64,000 nt of DNA from Phallusia mammillata (Eukaryota > Chordata > Ascidiacea > Phlebobranchia > Ascidiidae), in NCBI GenBank assembly GCA_003260075.1, contig QLIY01000343.1:62001-126000 (forward strand), written 5' to 3'. Below the pieces are notes generated by a model. The model searched no databases and had not been told where the DNA came from. It saw only the letters and a list, made by a program, of their open reading frames with translations. Shown in pieces: positions 11,091 to 23,019 of the stretch. A program made the translations under genes and the position numbers. Position 1 is the stretch's first letter; each line of letters begins with the position of its first letter.

Positions 11091-12799
11091 CGACGATGTT
11101 TACTTGTCTGGGAGAAATCAGCGATCTTGCTAGAAAGTGTCCTGTCAAAAGAATGAAGTTGAGAAAATTTGCATTCAATTTTCTGTCATTTTTGGCGACT
11201 TTTGCTTCTAGTAACATACGCTTACACTCCTTACAGGATCACCTCACGACAATTGCAAACAGCAATTGCAGATAAAAACTAAAACCAAAAGGAGATGATG
11301 ATGCGCACGAAAACAGTAAAAGTAAATCTTCGATGTGAAAGCATTGAGCCAATACATGTTTCGACCCAAATCTACAATACGGCTTGAGCTAAATCAGATT
11401 ACGACATGGAGTGAAGGTTCAGACTTCTTGGTTCGGCAACCTCAAAACACATGAAAAAACTTTCCCAGGCCAAAGGCAAAAACATCCATACAGCCCGATT
11501 GCTAATCAACTTGGGAGGTAAAACCAAGACCACAGAATACCAAGTATGGTCATTTGAGAAGTAAATACCACCAACATCGTTTTGCTTGACGAACCCGCCG
11601 GTTTTGGCAGTTTGTCACTTATAAGCATTGTTGACCTTTTAACAGCCAAAATCATGACAGCTGTGCGGATTAGCAAGGCAGGTGGACGCAAAAAATGTCC
11701 ACGAATGTACGTTGTTGCACATCAAACTGGCGGTCAATGAACTAACTGCGTCATTGCTTAATTTGATGTATGTGGCATATTATTTCTTATTCATGCCAGT
11801 TAGGATTGCTAAAATATTCAAACTTACAACAGATAGTAAAACACCTAACTCAAAAAATCTTCTCTCAGGATAACATTGCCGTTTTTGCATTTCTTCTGTA
11901 CATGTTTTTAATTTGTTATTTTAAGCGTGTAAGTTCAAAGACAATTGTGTGTAGCAGACTGGCTAAAAATGCCTGAACGGTCAATGTTTTGTCACCAGCT
12001 GCATTGATATGACTTACGGGTCGAAAAAGTGTACAATGTTTAAAATACTGCTTAAAATTGTATTTAAAAACATGTTCGTTGTTACATTATTGAGATTCAA
12101 AGCAGATATTTACTGTTATGCTCAATCCAGCGCTACATTTTACGATTCGCAATATTGTCGCGGACTATTTGGATTTTAGTTTCTAAGAAGCAGTTTCACA
12201 GCCCAACCTTGGGTGAAAGTAATTTCTCGGTCTTGATACAACCAACGTTTCTACGCAAGCAGAAGCAAGCCACATAACAGCCAAACCATGTTTTTCACAG
12301 GAGCAGGCTTTAACGTTCGTGGTTTGTGTGTCACAGTCCTGCAAGCCAACAATTCACTTTTGAACTATTAATTAGTGGTGCGCTAAACCTGCCTCAAAGC
12401 TTTCGAGCGACAACCGAATATTTGGCGAAAATAATTTTGAGACCAAAAACGCATATTCAGCCAAATAGCCGTATTAATTAATGTCTTTTTTTAAATTTAA
12501 TGAAAGTAAATTATTTGATGGCGTTCCGATACAGCTTTTACAATGTATCAGCTGCAATAAACATGATATTTTTGCAGACAACGTGGCTCGTTTGTTTGCC
12601 AAGACATCGATCACATAATTTTTTTTCTTGCTCTGTGAACAATGTGAAACAAAGTGGTTTCTAACAATTTCGTTTCTACAATAAACTGTAAGGGTGTGTT
12701 TTTGCGGGAAACCGCGGAACACCTGTTTTTTCTTGATCGAGGTATTCGATGTATATTTTGTGGTTGCCGAGCTATGCGTTTATGCGCCTTGTGGGACTT

Positions 12800-12809
12800 G
12801 GGGGGGGGG
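12800..12809. other. Assembly gap placeholder (10 G)
   Basis: It precedes a tiny contig (12810-12883) that repeats 12464-12535 almost exactly, so the small contig is a second copy (allele) of upstream sequence. Confidence 0.85.
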
Positions 12810-12883
12810 TTAATATAGCCGTAAATTAAAAGTCTTTTTTTTAAATTTAATGAAAGTAAATTATTTGATGGCGTTCCGATACA

Positions 12884-12893
12884 GGGGGGGGGG
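12884..12893. other. Assembly gap placeholder (10 G)
   Basis: It ends the 74-base mini-contig and begins the contig 12894-13320. A 74-base island between two ten-G runs has no plausible biological cause. Confidence 0.85.
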
Positions 12894-13320
12894 CATACAT
12901 ATTGGGTTACAAGTGATAGAGTACTAACTTTTTTTGTAATAGAATAATAGAAATAGTTCGCTGCAATGTGTATGGAACGATAACGCAATAAAAAAGTGAT
13001 ACTGTATTTCTATTTACCGGTTAAGATTTAGGTTTCCAATAAAAAAAACTATATTCTATTCGAATAAGGTTCTTATGGTGCTGCAAATACTACATGAATT
13101 TGTACCCAAAACAAAATGAAGGAATTTTTGATTTTCTGAACTTAATAGGTTAATTATTGGTCTCCGTTCGACAAGTTTAATTTACAAGTATTCTGGTCAA
13201 GTTCAATTAATTTACTGACCTCCCAAGTTGTTGTTTGATTTTGGGCTTTAATGTGGTATTGGATTTGCAGATGAGCCCCCACGAGCCCGTGTCCACGCAC
13301 ATTGCAAAAATAGAAGGCGT

Positions 13321-13330
13321 GGGGGGGGGG
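13321..13330. other. Assembly gap placeholder (10 G) between allelic copies
   Basis: The left side, 12894-13320, is repeated at 13331-13773 with scattered substitutions and small indels. The left copy stops exactly at the G run and the right copy continues past that point. Confidence 0.9.
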
Positions 13331-14081
13331 TATACATATTGGGTTACAAGTGATGGAGTACTAACTTTTTTTGTAATAGAGTAATAGAAATAGTTCGCTG
13401 CAATGTGTATGGAACGATCACGCAATAAAAAAGTGATACTGTATTTCTATTTATACCGGTTAAGATTTAGGTTTCCAATAAAAAAACTATATTCTATTCG
13501 AATAGGGTTCTTATGATGCTGCAAATAAACTTACTACATTTGTACCCAAAACAAGATGAATGAAGTTTTGATTTTCTGAACTTAAATCCATTGCAAAATA
13601 GGTTAATTATCGGTCTCCGTTCGACAAGTTTAATTTACAAGTATTCGGTCAAGTTCAAATAATTTACTGACCTCCCAAGTTGTTGTTTGATTTTGGGGTT
13701 TAATGTGGTATTGGATTTGCAGACGAGCCCCCACGAGCCCGTGTCCACGCACATTGCAAAAATAGAAGGCGTCATTAAGGCACCTGGTGTATGAATCAAC
13801 CACAAGTCCATGACACGCCCAGTAAACAAGTTATGCTGCGTCACTGCTACACGATGCTTCAAGGAAACCTCACACAAGTAACAGTACTTAAAACGACCGC
13901 ATGTCCACCAACCTCTACATCAGCAATAATTATGTCATTGCCAAAAACGACTCTCCACAGAAGTATGGGATGTTGATGTGTATTTTTTTGGTTTGAGCGT
14001 AGCAATTTGATGAAAGTTGTTTCAAATCATATATTTTCTGAAAATCGAGTCACTTTTCGGATCGAAACTACTCGACTTGTA

Positions 14082-14185
14082 TTAAAAAATATTTACCCAA
14101 CTCCAATAAAAGAACCCATTTTGTGTTGCTAAAAAGCAGTCCTTGGAACCATAATTTGCAAGCTTAACGTTGCATTCAGTGACTT
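14082..14185 (-). CDS. Possible terminal exon of the follistatin-module gene
   Basis: After a usable acceptor (ttcattcgggtcag) the minus strand stays open for 34 codons including TAA. The reading phase needed to follow the preceding exon (phase 1) is exactly met. The product would contain two cysteines (TECNVKLANYGSKDC) and end near WSWVNIF. I cannot confirm it by domain similarity, and a longer gene continuing outside this exon is equally possible. Confidence 0.35.
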
Positions 14186-14370
14186 CTGACCCGAATGAAA
14201 TTATTGTTTAAAAGAATCTTTACCAAAGATGGGTCAAAATCTAACGCTGTCTTCGGTTTTGTTTACATTAAGAAGCCTTATATGACTGGCAGACCTAATT
14301 TGAAGTTTTCGTATTTACTGCACACCTGTGTTTTTAGACCACCTCAAAAACACAACCAACAAAAACTCAC

Positions 14371-15766
14371 GTTCACGTCGGCAAAGGCCTCGCTTCCTGA
14401 CGTAAATAAACTGCTTGGCTTTGCATGCGTGATAATTCAGGTGGCACACAGAGTCGTATGTTACATCATCGGTTCCGCAGACCGCTGTGCGCTTATAGGC
14501 ACCACTGGCTTCCGGATTTGCCTTGATTTCCTCAGGGGTGTAGTGGACCCTCCGGTCTAAAACATCACGACATTTGGTGCAAATGCATTTTCCTCTAATG
14601 CAGCGGCCGCCATATGTACAGTCCATTTCCGAGTAGCATTCGTCTGTGCCTAAACAAAATTTCCAGTTTTTTGAATAAACTAGGTTTAACGGCTTGGGTC
14701 CAATACGGATTGCAAATAGAAAATAAAATGCTTTATTTTGCACACGTTTTAATGTGTGACATATTGAATTTTCTTTATTTGATTTTGAATTTTCATGTAA
14801 ACGTGTTTTATCCTTTACCTATCGCTATCAGTGTATATGTGCCTTAAAAATTTAGTTCACGGTTTAAAATATAGGAAATAATATAAAAGCTTTGGGCATG
14901 ACAAGTTTCTCTCTGGCAAACTGAAGTTCATGGCAACAAAGTTAGTCCTACGTTGTGCAAAAGCACTTTCTTTATTTGATGAATATTAATGTACATAACT
15001 TATTTTTCGTTGTATGTTTTTCGGCTATAACCAATACTTAAAAATCTGCCTTGGTATTTCACCCTCGGGTTCCGAAAAACCTTCCCGAAAACAAACAAAA
15101 ACAACATTTTCATTCTTACCACACGGTCCAATATGTTTGAGGTCGATCCAAGCTTGTTCTGTGCACATAGCGTCTCTCAACGCGCAAATAGTTGGATAAG
15201 TTACCCCGTTGCTACCGCACCCTGCGGTTTCCGACCCCATTTCGGGGGTGCAGGGAAAGGTGGGGCACACACAGACTTCTTCGCCCCCCTCGCCGATTTC
15301 ACACTGGCCCCCGAACCCACAAGTGTCTATATCACACAATGACGTCACCGTACCTAAAGAAATAAAGACTCTGTTGAAAGGTTGGCTTCACAACGACAGT
15401 TACAACCTACCCAAAGTTGAAAGGGGCATGTTTGGGTAACAACAGTGGGTGCAACAGTTGCATTGCGAAGTGTAATTTTATCTTTTTTAGCATTGATCTT
15501 ACAGATGGCAGTTTAATAGCAAGATTCCATTTTGTTTGGATAGTACAACAACCGATCTTTTACAAATATACTCATTGGAGTTACAGTATTTAACAGGCCT
15601 GTACATAATGCACAACAGCAATACGGTAATGAGCTCTTTTCATTATACGCTGTTAAAATATGGAAGTAATACGTCTCTTATTTTACGATTTACTGTTTAC
15701 TACAGTGAAAGTTGACTTACCGAAAAAACTGACGGACAGGAAAAAGCTGAGTAAACAACGAAGCAT
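14371..15766 (-). CDS. Secreted protein with two follistatin-type (FOLN + Kazal) modules
   Basis: The exons, in order, are 15766-15721, 15353-15120 and 14649-14371, with GT-AG junctions. Exon 1 is ATG plus a classic signal peptide (MLRCLLSFFLSVSFF). The next two exons are each phase 1-1, and each encodes one module. Module 1 has an EGF-like FOLN part (CGFGGQC, CVC) and a Kazal core (CGSNGVTYPTICALRDAMC, about residues 61-79). Module 2 has DCTYGGRCIRGKCIC and a Kazal core with CGTDDVTYDSVCHL, with a longer linker containing YTPEEIKANPEASGAY. This arrangement is known from follistatin, agrin and SPARC-like extracellular proteins and from Kazal protease inhibitors. Two modules alone do not fix the orthologue. 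The gene continues 3' of 14371, perhaps through the exon at 14185-14082. The first exon is present twice because of the 15851 gap. Confidence 0.85.
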
Positions 15767-15850
15767 TCCTTTTCCAAATGTTACCACGCACGCGAGCAAT
15801 CGACCGGTTTAATGTCAGATTCCGACATCAATATTAAGCACTTAAGACCT
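15724..15850 (-). repeat. Left allelic copy of first exon and 5' region (pair of 15861-15987)
   Basis: Nearly identical to 15861-15987. It has the intact splice donor after the signal-peptide codons. The right copy is cut at the gap before the donor and carries one coding difference: codon 4 is TGT (Cys) here and AGT (Ser) there. Confidence 0.85.
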
Positions 15851-15860
15851 GGGGGGGGGG
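15851..15860. other. Assembly gap placeholder (10 G) between allelic copies
   Basis: It splits two copies of the first exon and 5' flank of the follistatin-module gene (15724-15850 and 15861-15987). Confidence 0.9.
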
Positions 15861-15987
15861 CAAAACTGACGGACAGGAAAAAGCTGAGTAAACTACGAAG
15901 CATTCCTTTTCCAAATGTTACCACGCACGCGAGCAATCAACCGGTTTAATGTCAGATTCCGACATCAATATTAAGCACTTAAGACCT
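15861..15987 (-). repeat. Right allelic copy of the signal-peptide exon, truncated
   Basis: On the minus strand the ATG lies at 15906-15904 and the frame runs into the gap after 14 codons. It should not be annotated as a second gene. Confidence 0.8.
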
Positions 15988-17821
15988 GTGAAACGTCTGT
16001 TGAAAACAAAACGAAGTTCCGAATAAATTACAATGCATTATTTGTATATCATTAAAGAAATTACCTATACTGCTAAATACTGAAGTACAAAGCAATGTTC
16101 GAACATTCATGTCACGTACTAAACTAAATTTACGGAGATAAACCACTGTTGAAGCGGATTTTGGCAACAACGCAGATTTCCATTACAGTCCGATATTATA
16201 TACCGTACATTATTCACGGTTCTGCATCAAGCAGTTCATTGTGTTCGTAAAGGGGAGTCAACGGGCTTATCACAGTTGAATGAAACTAAATCAAATCGAA
16301 ACCACATCTGAAACTCCGTCCGATACTGTTTAGAAACGAAGGGGAAACTTCAGTGCCAAACAAACACTTGTCAGTCTGAAAACAGCGTCAAGATTTGTTT
16401 CTCGTCAAACTTGTTACTTGCGCCCTGCACCCGAATCTAAAGATTGGTGTCTGATAGGACCACCGACGTGATATTATCATATCGCACACCTAAGAACATG
16501 TGAATGGTTTCCATACAGGAAGGTCAATGTTACCACAGACCTAATTGTTTATTCTGACTCACATCGTGCGAACCACATTTTGTAAGCTAACTTTGCTTCT
16601 CAAACAATAGCAAACCACAATACATATCACCGTTAAGAAAGGTGACACTATCGTATTTAAACATTTACCACACAAGTTTAAATCAACTTCCCAGAACACA
16701 AGGCACCTGCACAAGCAACTTTGTCGGTTTCCGATGTCAACAGAGCACGGACGATTCCGATTTATGACCTTTTACGATGAACAAACACGTCCAACAATCT
16801 ATCAAATATCAAATCTGAAAAGTTTTACTCGCAAACTTCTAAATGCCAACAACCTACAGACGACGGGGCCTTGAAGGGTTCGTTGCCGCAAGGCCATGCC
16901 AGAAGTTTGCGGCATTGTACACGACGGCTAAGTCTGTCAAGGGGTATTTACCTATCGCTGATAGCTTTTGTGAACTACGAGTCTAATATTTGTGCTCCCA
17001 ATGTGATCCCTTATCTTTGTAATTACTTTGGTGCCTTGCAATGTCTCATGTCTGCAAGTCACTTTAATAATAGTCAGAAACGTAGCGTAGTTTTCCTGCT
17101 AATAATTGAAACGCAATCATAAACCGGACATCATGGAGCCAACACTTTGTTTCAGAACTGATGGTCTGACATTTTCTCGTTTTGTAAGGGTTGACAACTT
17201 TATTGTTGTGACGCAAGAAGACACTATTTGCTGACCTTCAGGACCTAAAGATGTTGACTCTCATGTAAGAACGCCGATTGTTAAAACATCTGCATTGTAC
17301 TGCGTCCTCACTACACGCTCTTATATGGGCGTTTTCTTATATTATGCTACTTTATAAGTTCGTGTGTATTGTTTCGAACTTCTGGGACATTTTTTTGTAG
17401 TTTTGGTAGTAAGCAGGCCCTCTGTTCGTAAATCTCTCATTATATTATTTCACGCTGGTTTTTTCATCATTATTTTGTCTACCGGGTCGTTAAAGCCGAA
17501 AATGTTCTGTCTAAGGTCGATGCTTTAATCACGCTCGTCAAACAAGGCCGTATATGGTCAGGCTCTCCTAAAAATTGCTTTATGTAGAAGAATCACGTAA
17601 TGTGTTTTATATGAATACGAAAAAGTGCGGTTAAATATGCTTTTGCCTATTGCACGTTGTCGCCAAATCTTGAAAACTATACTTGTACAGTGCAATTTCA
17701 ATCTAAATCTGATTCTAAGAATTATGAAACGGTTAGGAAACAAAAAGCTGGCAAAAAACGTTTTCAAAAACAAAGTTGACGTTAAAAACGCAATGCCTAA
17801 TTTGGTGTATCACAGACTAAA
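15988..17821. other. Non-coding region upstream of the follistatin-module gene
   Basis: I see no exon with both splice signals and a recognisable product. It should hold the promoter of the follistatin-module gene (minus strand), but no clear TATA box at a sensible distance stands out. Confidence 0.4.
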
Positions 17822-18154
17822 CAGAGTTGTAAACGGGCTTGAAACTTGAGCCCGAACCCGAAAGTGGTTTTTGGAAAGCCCGTTTATGCCCCAAAGGTTG
17901 ATTGACAGGCGTATAAATTAAACGATTAAAGCCTCAGAAAATAAATGACAATCAACACAATAGACAATTGGTCTTAAACAAGGCGTTGTAGGGCTGTTTG
18001 ACATTAGGCCAGGTACAGAAACTGGCTACTTAGCTAGTTAAGTTTATTTAAAAATATACTGACCTAGAGTTTAAAGTCAAGCCCGAATCAAGCCCGTTTT
18101 TTAAGAAACCCAAGTCCGAACCCGGCCCGAAAAGCCTGGCCCGACTTGCAACTC
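17822..18154. mobile_element. hAT-like MITE rich in CCCGAA/TTCGGG motifs
   Basis: The left end (gagttgtaaacgggcttg) and the right end (gcccgacttgcaactc) are imperfect inverted repeats. Next to the ends lie GAGCCCGAACCCG and CCGAACCCGGCCCG. The 10610-10760 repeat matches one end. No perfect 8-bp target-site duplication is seen, so the copy is probably old. Confidence 0.5.
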
Positions 18155-18346
18155 ATTACTAACCGCCTTTACTACTAAACCACTTTCCTCTGAACTAATC
18201 TAAAATGCATCTCTTGAAACACGTGCAATATGCCACAATCACGGTTTAGACATTCCAAATCCCACAGTCACAGCTTGGAAGCATTCGACAGGGCTGTCTC
18301 TTGACTTTGTACAGAATCTGGCGTGTTTACAACTGTCTGCTACTGA

Positions 18347-18356
18347 GGGGGGGGGG
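18347..18356. other. Assembly gap placeholder (10 G) between allelic copies
   Basis: 18248-18346 is repeated at 18361-18463 with several substitutions. The shared end is tttacaactgtctgctactga. Confidence 0.9.
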
Positions 18357-18530
18357 ACGGTGTAGACATATTAAATCTCACAGTCACAGCTTGAAAACAC
18401 TAGACAGGACAGTATCTTGACTTTGTACAGAATCTGGCGTGTTTACAACTGTCTGCTACTGAGACCCACAGGCAGCTCCACTCCCAACGATGCCTTGTGA
18501 AAAATGCCAAATATCCTTAGTGGATTCGAG

Positions 18531-18566
18531 CTTTATATACTGCAACAACATGTGACGTCACATGTT
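18531..18566 (-). promoter_or_regulatory. Core promoter candidate: CRE palindrome plus TATA box
   Basis: A perfect 20-bp palindrome, aacatgtgacgtcacatgtt (18547-18566), has the cAMP-response core TGACGTCA at its centre. Read on the minus strand it is followed seven bases later by TATATAAAG (18539-18531). This order and spacing is that of a CREB-type promoter firing leftward, with a start near 18505. No gene is recognised downstream, partly because of the gap at 18347. Confidence 0.45.
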
Positions 18567-18665
18567 CTCGGATGATCGGGAGTTGCAATCAAGGGCATCG
18601 GGATTTCAATCAGCGGGTCGGTGCATGACGAAGGCTTGACGTAATTAATCCAAGTTGGGGCACTT

Positions 18666-18675
18666 GGGGGGGGGG
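18666..18675. other. Assembly gap placeholder (10 G) between allelic copies
   Basis: 18595-18665 is repeated at 18677-18780. The right allele has about 33 extra bases (containing ggcaagacagtttgggttc) inside the shared sequence, an allelic insertion or deletion. Confidence 0.9.
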
Positions 18676-18917
18676 AGCATCGGGATTTCAATCAGCGGGT
18701 TTTTGGCAAGACAGTTTGGGTTCAATAGCGATCGGTGCATGACGAAGGCTTGACGTAATTAATCCAAGTTGGGGCACTTAGATAAACCAAAGCGCCGATT
18801 CATGTGCTCTATGTTTGTGTTTAAAGTATATGGATAATAAATTGTGCAAACTATATTGGTTTATTTTAAAAAACACTTTCTCTCACAATATAACGCCACC
18901 AACGAAAGTTATCTTAC

Positions 18918-19246
18918 CGCCCACTGCGAGCCTGACAGTAAAATGTTTCAACGCCTGTGCTTACATGCCATTTCAAGATTTCGCTAATCTCTATCGCGTC
19001 TTTAAAATCAGCAATCTTTGAATGCGTTTCCACAACACGCCAATATTCGCTGAGCTGTTTTTCTTTCCACAAGGATGCGTATTGTGAGCTAACATCTCGC
19101 TGATTGATCCTTAAGCTTGTCGTAAAGCGAAGTTTGAGACTTGGAACTAATCCGACGTGTTTCGCTTTGACCGGGTTTGGAGCGTGCAGAAACCGCGGAG
19201 TTGCGGTTTTTACCCTGGGGTATGACCTTTCGCCCTTTCCCGACAC
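18918..19246 (-). CDS. Candidate coding exon, unrecognised
   Basis: An open frame on the minus strand ends at a good donor (GGGCG followed by gtaagat at 18918). The last part is helix-like and looks coding (SSQYASLWKEKQLSEYWRVV, then KDAIEISEILKWH). A second open frame overlaps its upstream half (19316-19089, Ser/Lys-rich), so only one of the two can be right, or there is a splice between them. I see no partner exon. Confidence 0.3.
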
Positions 19247-19316
19247 GCATATATCGCATTAAGATCGTATTTAACAGATGACTGCGCTGCGGTGGTTTAT
19301 GCTGCGTACCAGACAA

Positions 19317-20378
19317 CCGTACCCTTGTTTGATGGATTTGCAGCTAAAAAAATTGTCCCATAGGGTTGAACTAAAACGGCAGTACAGGCAATTCACACTA
19401 AGCTGTAGTATAACCTTGCGTTTACTCTTTTTTTGGAAACAAAATAGCCTACCATGTTTATTTGATCAGAAAAGCCGAACTAATCCCACGAAAACAAAAC
19501 ACCAAGTTTTTAGAAGCACTACTACAGGAACTTTCGCCCTTTAGATTTCGTTTTTTTCCACTTTTCATTTCGAATCTTCACAAGAAATACTGATAAGACG
19601 TCAAATTGGGCAACAATGATGTTCTGTACGGTCAAAAGCAGAAATGAAACTAAGACATAATTCAAATATTGGTCTGAAAAAGTTTTAGACAATTTATACA
19701 CTTTTACTCCTACATACAAACCACAGACAACATGTAAAACGGCAGAGCATCTTTTGTAGTGCCAATAGATTTATGTGCGATAAAGCTCCTCTAAAATGCC
19801 TCAGTATTTAAATGATGGCATTTTCGGGTGGTAACATTTTACATCAAGTTGCATATAAATTTATGTCGACACTCCCAGCTCAAATTTTTAACATTTGCTG
19901 CCGCATAACAACGCCAAGTGTCAAATCTCTTAACCACACGAACGAGGATCCGTTAGATTAGGATAGCTTAAAAGCTAAAAATAACGATAAAGTGTTTGGG
20001 CTTTGTTATCGAAAGTCTGAATTACCGGTTATTCATTACAGGATAAACGTAATTTGCTGAAATACTTGTTTTTTTGCGAGGAATGTTTCCGGATCTGCAG
20101 ATAGAGTACAAGATTAATAAAGTGCCTTACTTTTCTTCTCCCTTAATAACGTATAATATTACACTAAACAACATTACAAATTTTTTTAAAAATTTAAGTT
20201 ATTTTATTAACGTACTTATCTGCTACACTGTGCTTAGCACCTCACTGCGTAAGCTGACAACAGAATCTGTTGAAGTATCGACAAGAGTCTTTCCACACCT
20301 GTATAGGTAAATACTCCTGGTGTTCTGTCTACATTCTATTACATACGTTTAGTCTAGAAACTACCTAATTTCTTAATA
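19317..20378. other. Region without a supported gene
   Basis: Only short open frames without splice context. Nothing recognised. Confidence 0.4.
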
Positions 20379-20574
20379 CAGGGGTCAGCAACCTTTCTTA
20401 CACTGCGGACCGTTTTAAAACTGGAACTTTATCGCGAAACGGCCTTTAAAATACACAACAAATGTTAAGCAATAAAATATTATTGCAAATTTAATACAGC
20501 TCATGTAAGTAACGAACCCTTTAAGGACTGTCAGGGGCCTCGGCTCTTTACATTCTTTGTTACTACAAAGTTAA

Positions 20575-20575
<1 letters not shown>
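20379..20575. mobile_element. hAT-type MITE fragment (CAGGGGTCAGCAACCT end)
   Basis: It starts with the typical hAT terminus caggggtcagcaacctttct. The other end is not seen because the sequence runs into the 60-G gap. Confidence 0.5.

Positions 20576-20635
<60 letters not shown>
20576..20635. other. Assembly gap placeholder (60 G)
   Basis: Sixty G with no shared sequence on either side, consistent with a gap of estimated size. The polyproline read on the minus strand across it is not a protein. Confidence 0.85.
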
Positions 20636-20636
<1 letters not shown>

Positions 20637-22617
20637 ATTGCGTGCAGTTTTTGCCAACGCTGATTTTCAACAACCGTCGATGTTAAAGTGTGTGTAATAT
20701 CAACTCTATTTTGAGCCCAAGTAACGATTGACTTTTTAACCTCAAATTTGTCACATTTTGCGGTCACTTTTTCAAGTGTCAAATTGGCGTCTTTGGCATT
20801 TTCAATTTGGCGTGGACAAGCGCAAGAGGTTTTGTAGTGAGCAAGCCAAATCATAAGTTTAGGTTTGCACGTCATTAATCTCCACTCACTGCACTAAAAT
20901 AACTGTTTTGCGGTGTAAACCATTTGTCAGATTCAAATAGTATGCAATGATAAACGTGAACGTTATTTGTCTTGCTATACCAGTTCAACGTTTTGGTTTT
21001 TACAAATTTCGGAAATAAGAAATTGGGATAAATTCGACTGAACTAAAATGAACTGCAATTATGTGGATTTTAAGGTCGGGGAAAAAACAACTGTTTTCTT
21101 AGCAGGTTATTGGAACATGAATAAACATCGCAAAATTGAGTGAATGGAATTGTAAATTATTTATTAATATTCTCAAAACATCACAACTCCTCAAAACAGG
21201 TGAATTGCCTGCGGGTCCACAGATAAAGTGTTTCTGATCTGTTTGCTCGTCCGATGACTTTGTGTGTGGTAACTTCCATCTTTCGCAACATTGCATATGT
21301 TTGTCTGCTCTGATAGTTAACATTAAGTGACCGCTATTAGGAAAACGGCATAATTACTTGATTGTATTTGAATGTTTTAAACCTTATCTAAAAGCCTAAA
21401 TGTGAGACGTAGGTCTGCTTGTGCATAAGTTATAGGTAGCCCGACCTTTACCAGTTATGATACCGGCCTTTTGTGTAACTTCAAGGGGGGGGGGGATAGG
21501 TCTGCTTGTGCATAAGTTATAGGAAGCCCGACCTTTACCAGTTATGATACCGGCCTTTTGTGTAACTTCAAGTACTTGTAGGGTGGTGGGCCAATGCGTA
21601 GATTTACTACTTTACCATTTACGTTTGTAAATAACAAGCTGGTTTAACCTCACATTGAACATCGAGTATGACATTTTCACACTCCCTTCCAGTATTGAGA
21701 AAAGTTGCTGTCTGTCTGGCGCACCAATGACACAGGTTTTGCTCTCTGGAATAGCGGTTAGCAGTTGTCGACATCGGCATGCTAAATATACTTGAAGTAC
21801 GAGATATGCCAAAAACAATTAAAGTTTAATATGCAAGTAATAAACAGTTTCTGACGATAATTTGCAGGAAGAACGAGAAGATTTTCTCCTTTACCTGATG
21901 ATCTCTATCACATGTAAAATATTAAATTAAGTAAAGTTACGATAAGTGAGCTTTTGCTTGTTTCTAAACTACATTATAAACTCATATAAACTGTCATCCT
22001 TTTTATGAAAATGTCTGTCTTGAAAAACCATCAGATCTGTTGAGCTTGATCACAACTGTGTTTGGTTTTGGATTACATTTCAACTGTTAACATTGATCGA
22101 TCACAAGCACATATTTTAAATCCTATTTACACAATGCAGAAAAAATGTTTTTTAAATAGTTAATCCACATTTTTCGACCTTGTGAATTAAAATATTGCTG
22201 CACGTATTTAACTATTACGTATTTACATCGGGTTCACCCACCTCTCTTACTTCTATTGTTGTGTGTTACGTGCACACAATCAGCATCTAAAAAGCTACCA
22301 TACCACTGCTTTTGAACTCTAGATAACAAGCAAATGCCTGCATTGCGATTGGGGTGGTGCTCAGGAGTAAAGAATCTCTCAAGTACGTGTGTCATATTAT
22401 CCCTGATAATGTCTTCTGTTGGTTTCCCATGGCTAGCTTTTGCCACAAGGCTGACTGCCAATCACTTGCAGTAGGGAAGTATCCCGCATTTGTTACTAAC
22501 AACTTGTGGTGTTAATACAACTCCAAGGGTGTGTAGTTTGTACATTTTTTTACATAACCGATAACTATCCTTCAGATAACCGACAGCGTGGTTTAATTTC
22601 ACAAACTTTTTCGTTCA

Positions 22618-22620
<3 letters not shown>
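20636..22620. other. Region with weak minus-strand open frames only
   Basis: Three minus-strand frames look mildly coding: 20875 down to 20636 (ENAKDANLTLEKVTAKC, then TSTVVENQRWQKLH), 21323-21099 and 22461-22234 (KPTEDIIRDNMTHVLERFF, then PEHHPNRNAGICLLSR). They may be exons or remnants of one minus-strand gene or transposon. No family is recognised and splice links are not secure. Confidence 0.25.
21485..21495. other. Assembly gap placeholder (10 G plus one contig G)
   Basis: 21411-21485 is repeated at 21497-21572 with a single substitution. Confidence 0.9.

Positions 22621-22701
<81 letters not shown>
22621..22701. other. Assembly gap placeholder (81 G)
   Basis: Eighty-one G with unrelated flanks, a gap of estimated size. 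Polyglycine and polyproline frames across it are artefacts. Confidence 0.85.
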
Positions 22702-22702
<1 letters not shown>

Positions 22703-23019
22703 GCGATTCTAAACAAAATACAAGTTATAATTCTATGAACTTTGCTGACGTTTCGCCCACCAGAAGCGTAGGGATTCTTTAAAGCAATTAGTAAAATATT
22801 TGCGAGCACACAAGCGAGTTTCCTTTGATGACAAGAACGGCAAAAAGAATTAAGTTGAAAAGCGAGTCAAATTGTATCAAAAGCCACTTAAACACAACAG
22901 TGTGCTACCTCGTTGAAGCAATGTGATAACTCTCTAGTGCTCTTTACCAGTAAAAAGCGACCAAAAATCACACTCGCTAGGTGGCAGACGGGTATCGTTA
23001 CCTTTATATAGCTGTACCA

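Larger units (their letters stand above)
11091..14081. other. Region without a supported gene between two minus-strand genes
   Basis: A T-rich acceptor-like site reading ttctcaacttcattcttttgacag on the minus strand lies just upstream of the 11072 start codon and could begin its transcript. The rest holds gap placeholders and haplotype copies (12464-13773). The open frames on the minus strand at 13207-13425 and 13635-13877 are the same locus seen in two alleles. They differ at two amino-acid-changing sites in a short stretch, which does not suggest coding constraint. Confidence 0.5.

Noticed and set aside
13207-13877. Duplicated minus-strand exon (MCVDTGSWGL frame)
   Set aside because: Same haplotype duplication, with amino-acid-changing differences and no fitting splice phase to the follistatin-module gene.
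20576-22701. Polyproline and polyglycine proteins on both strands
   Set aside because: They are produced only by reading through the 60-G and 81-G gap placeholders.
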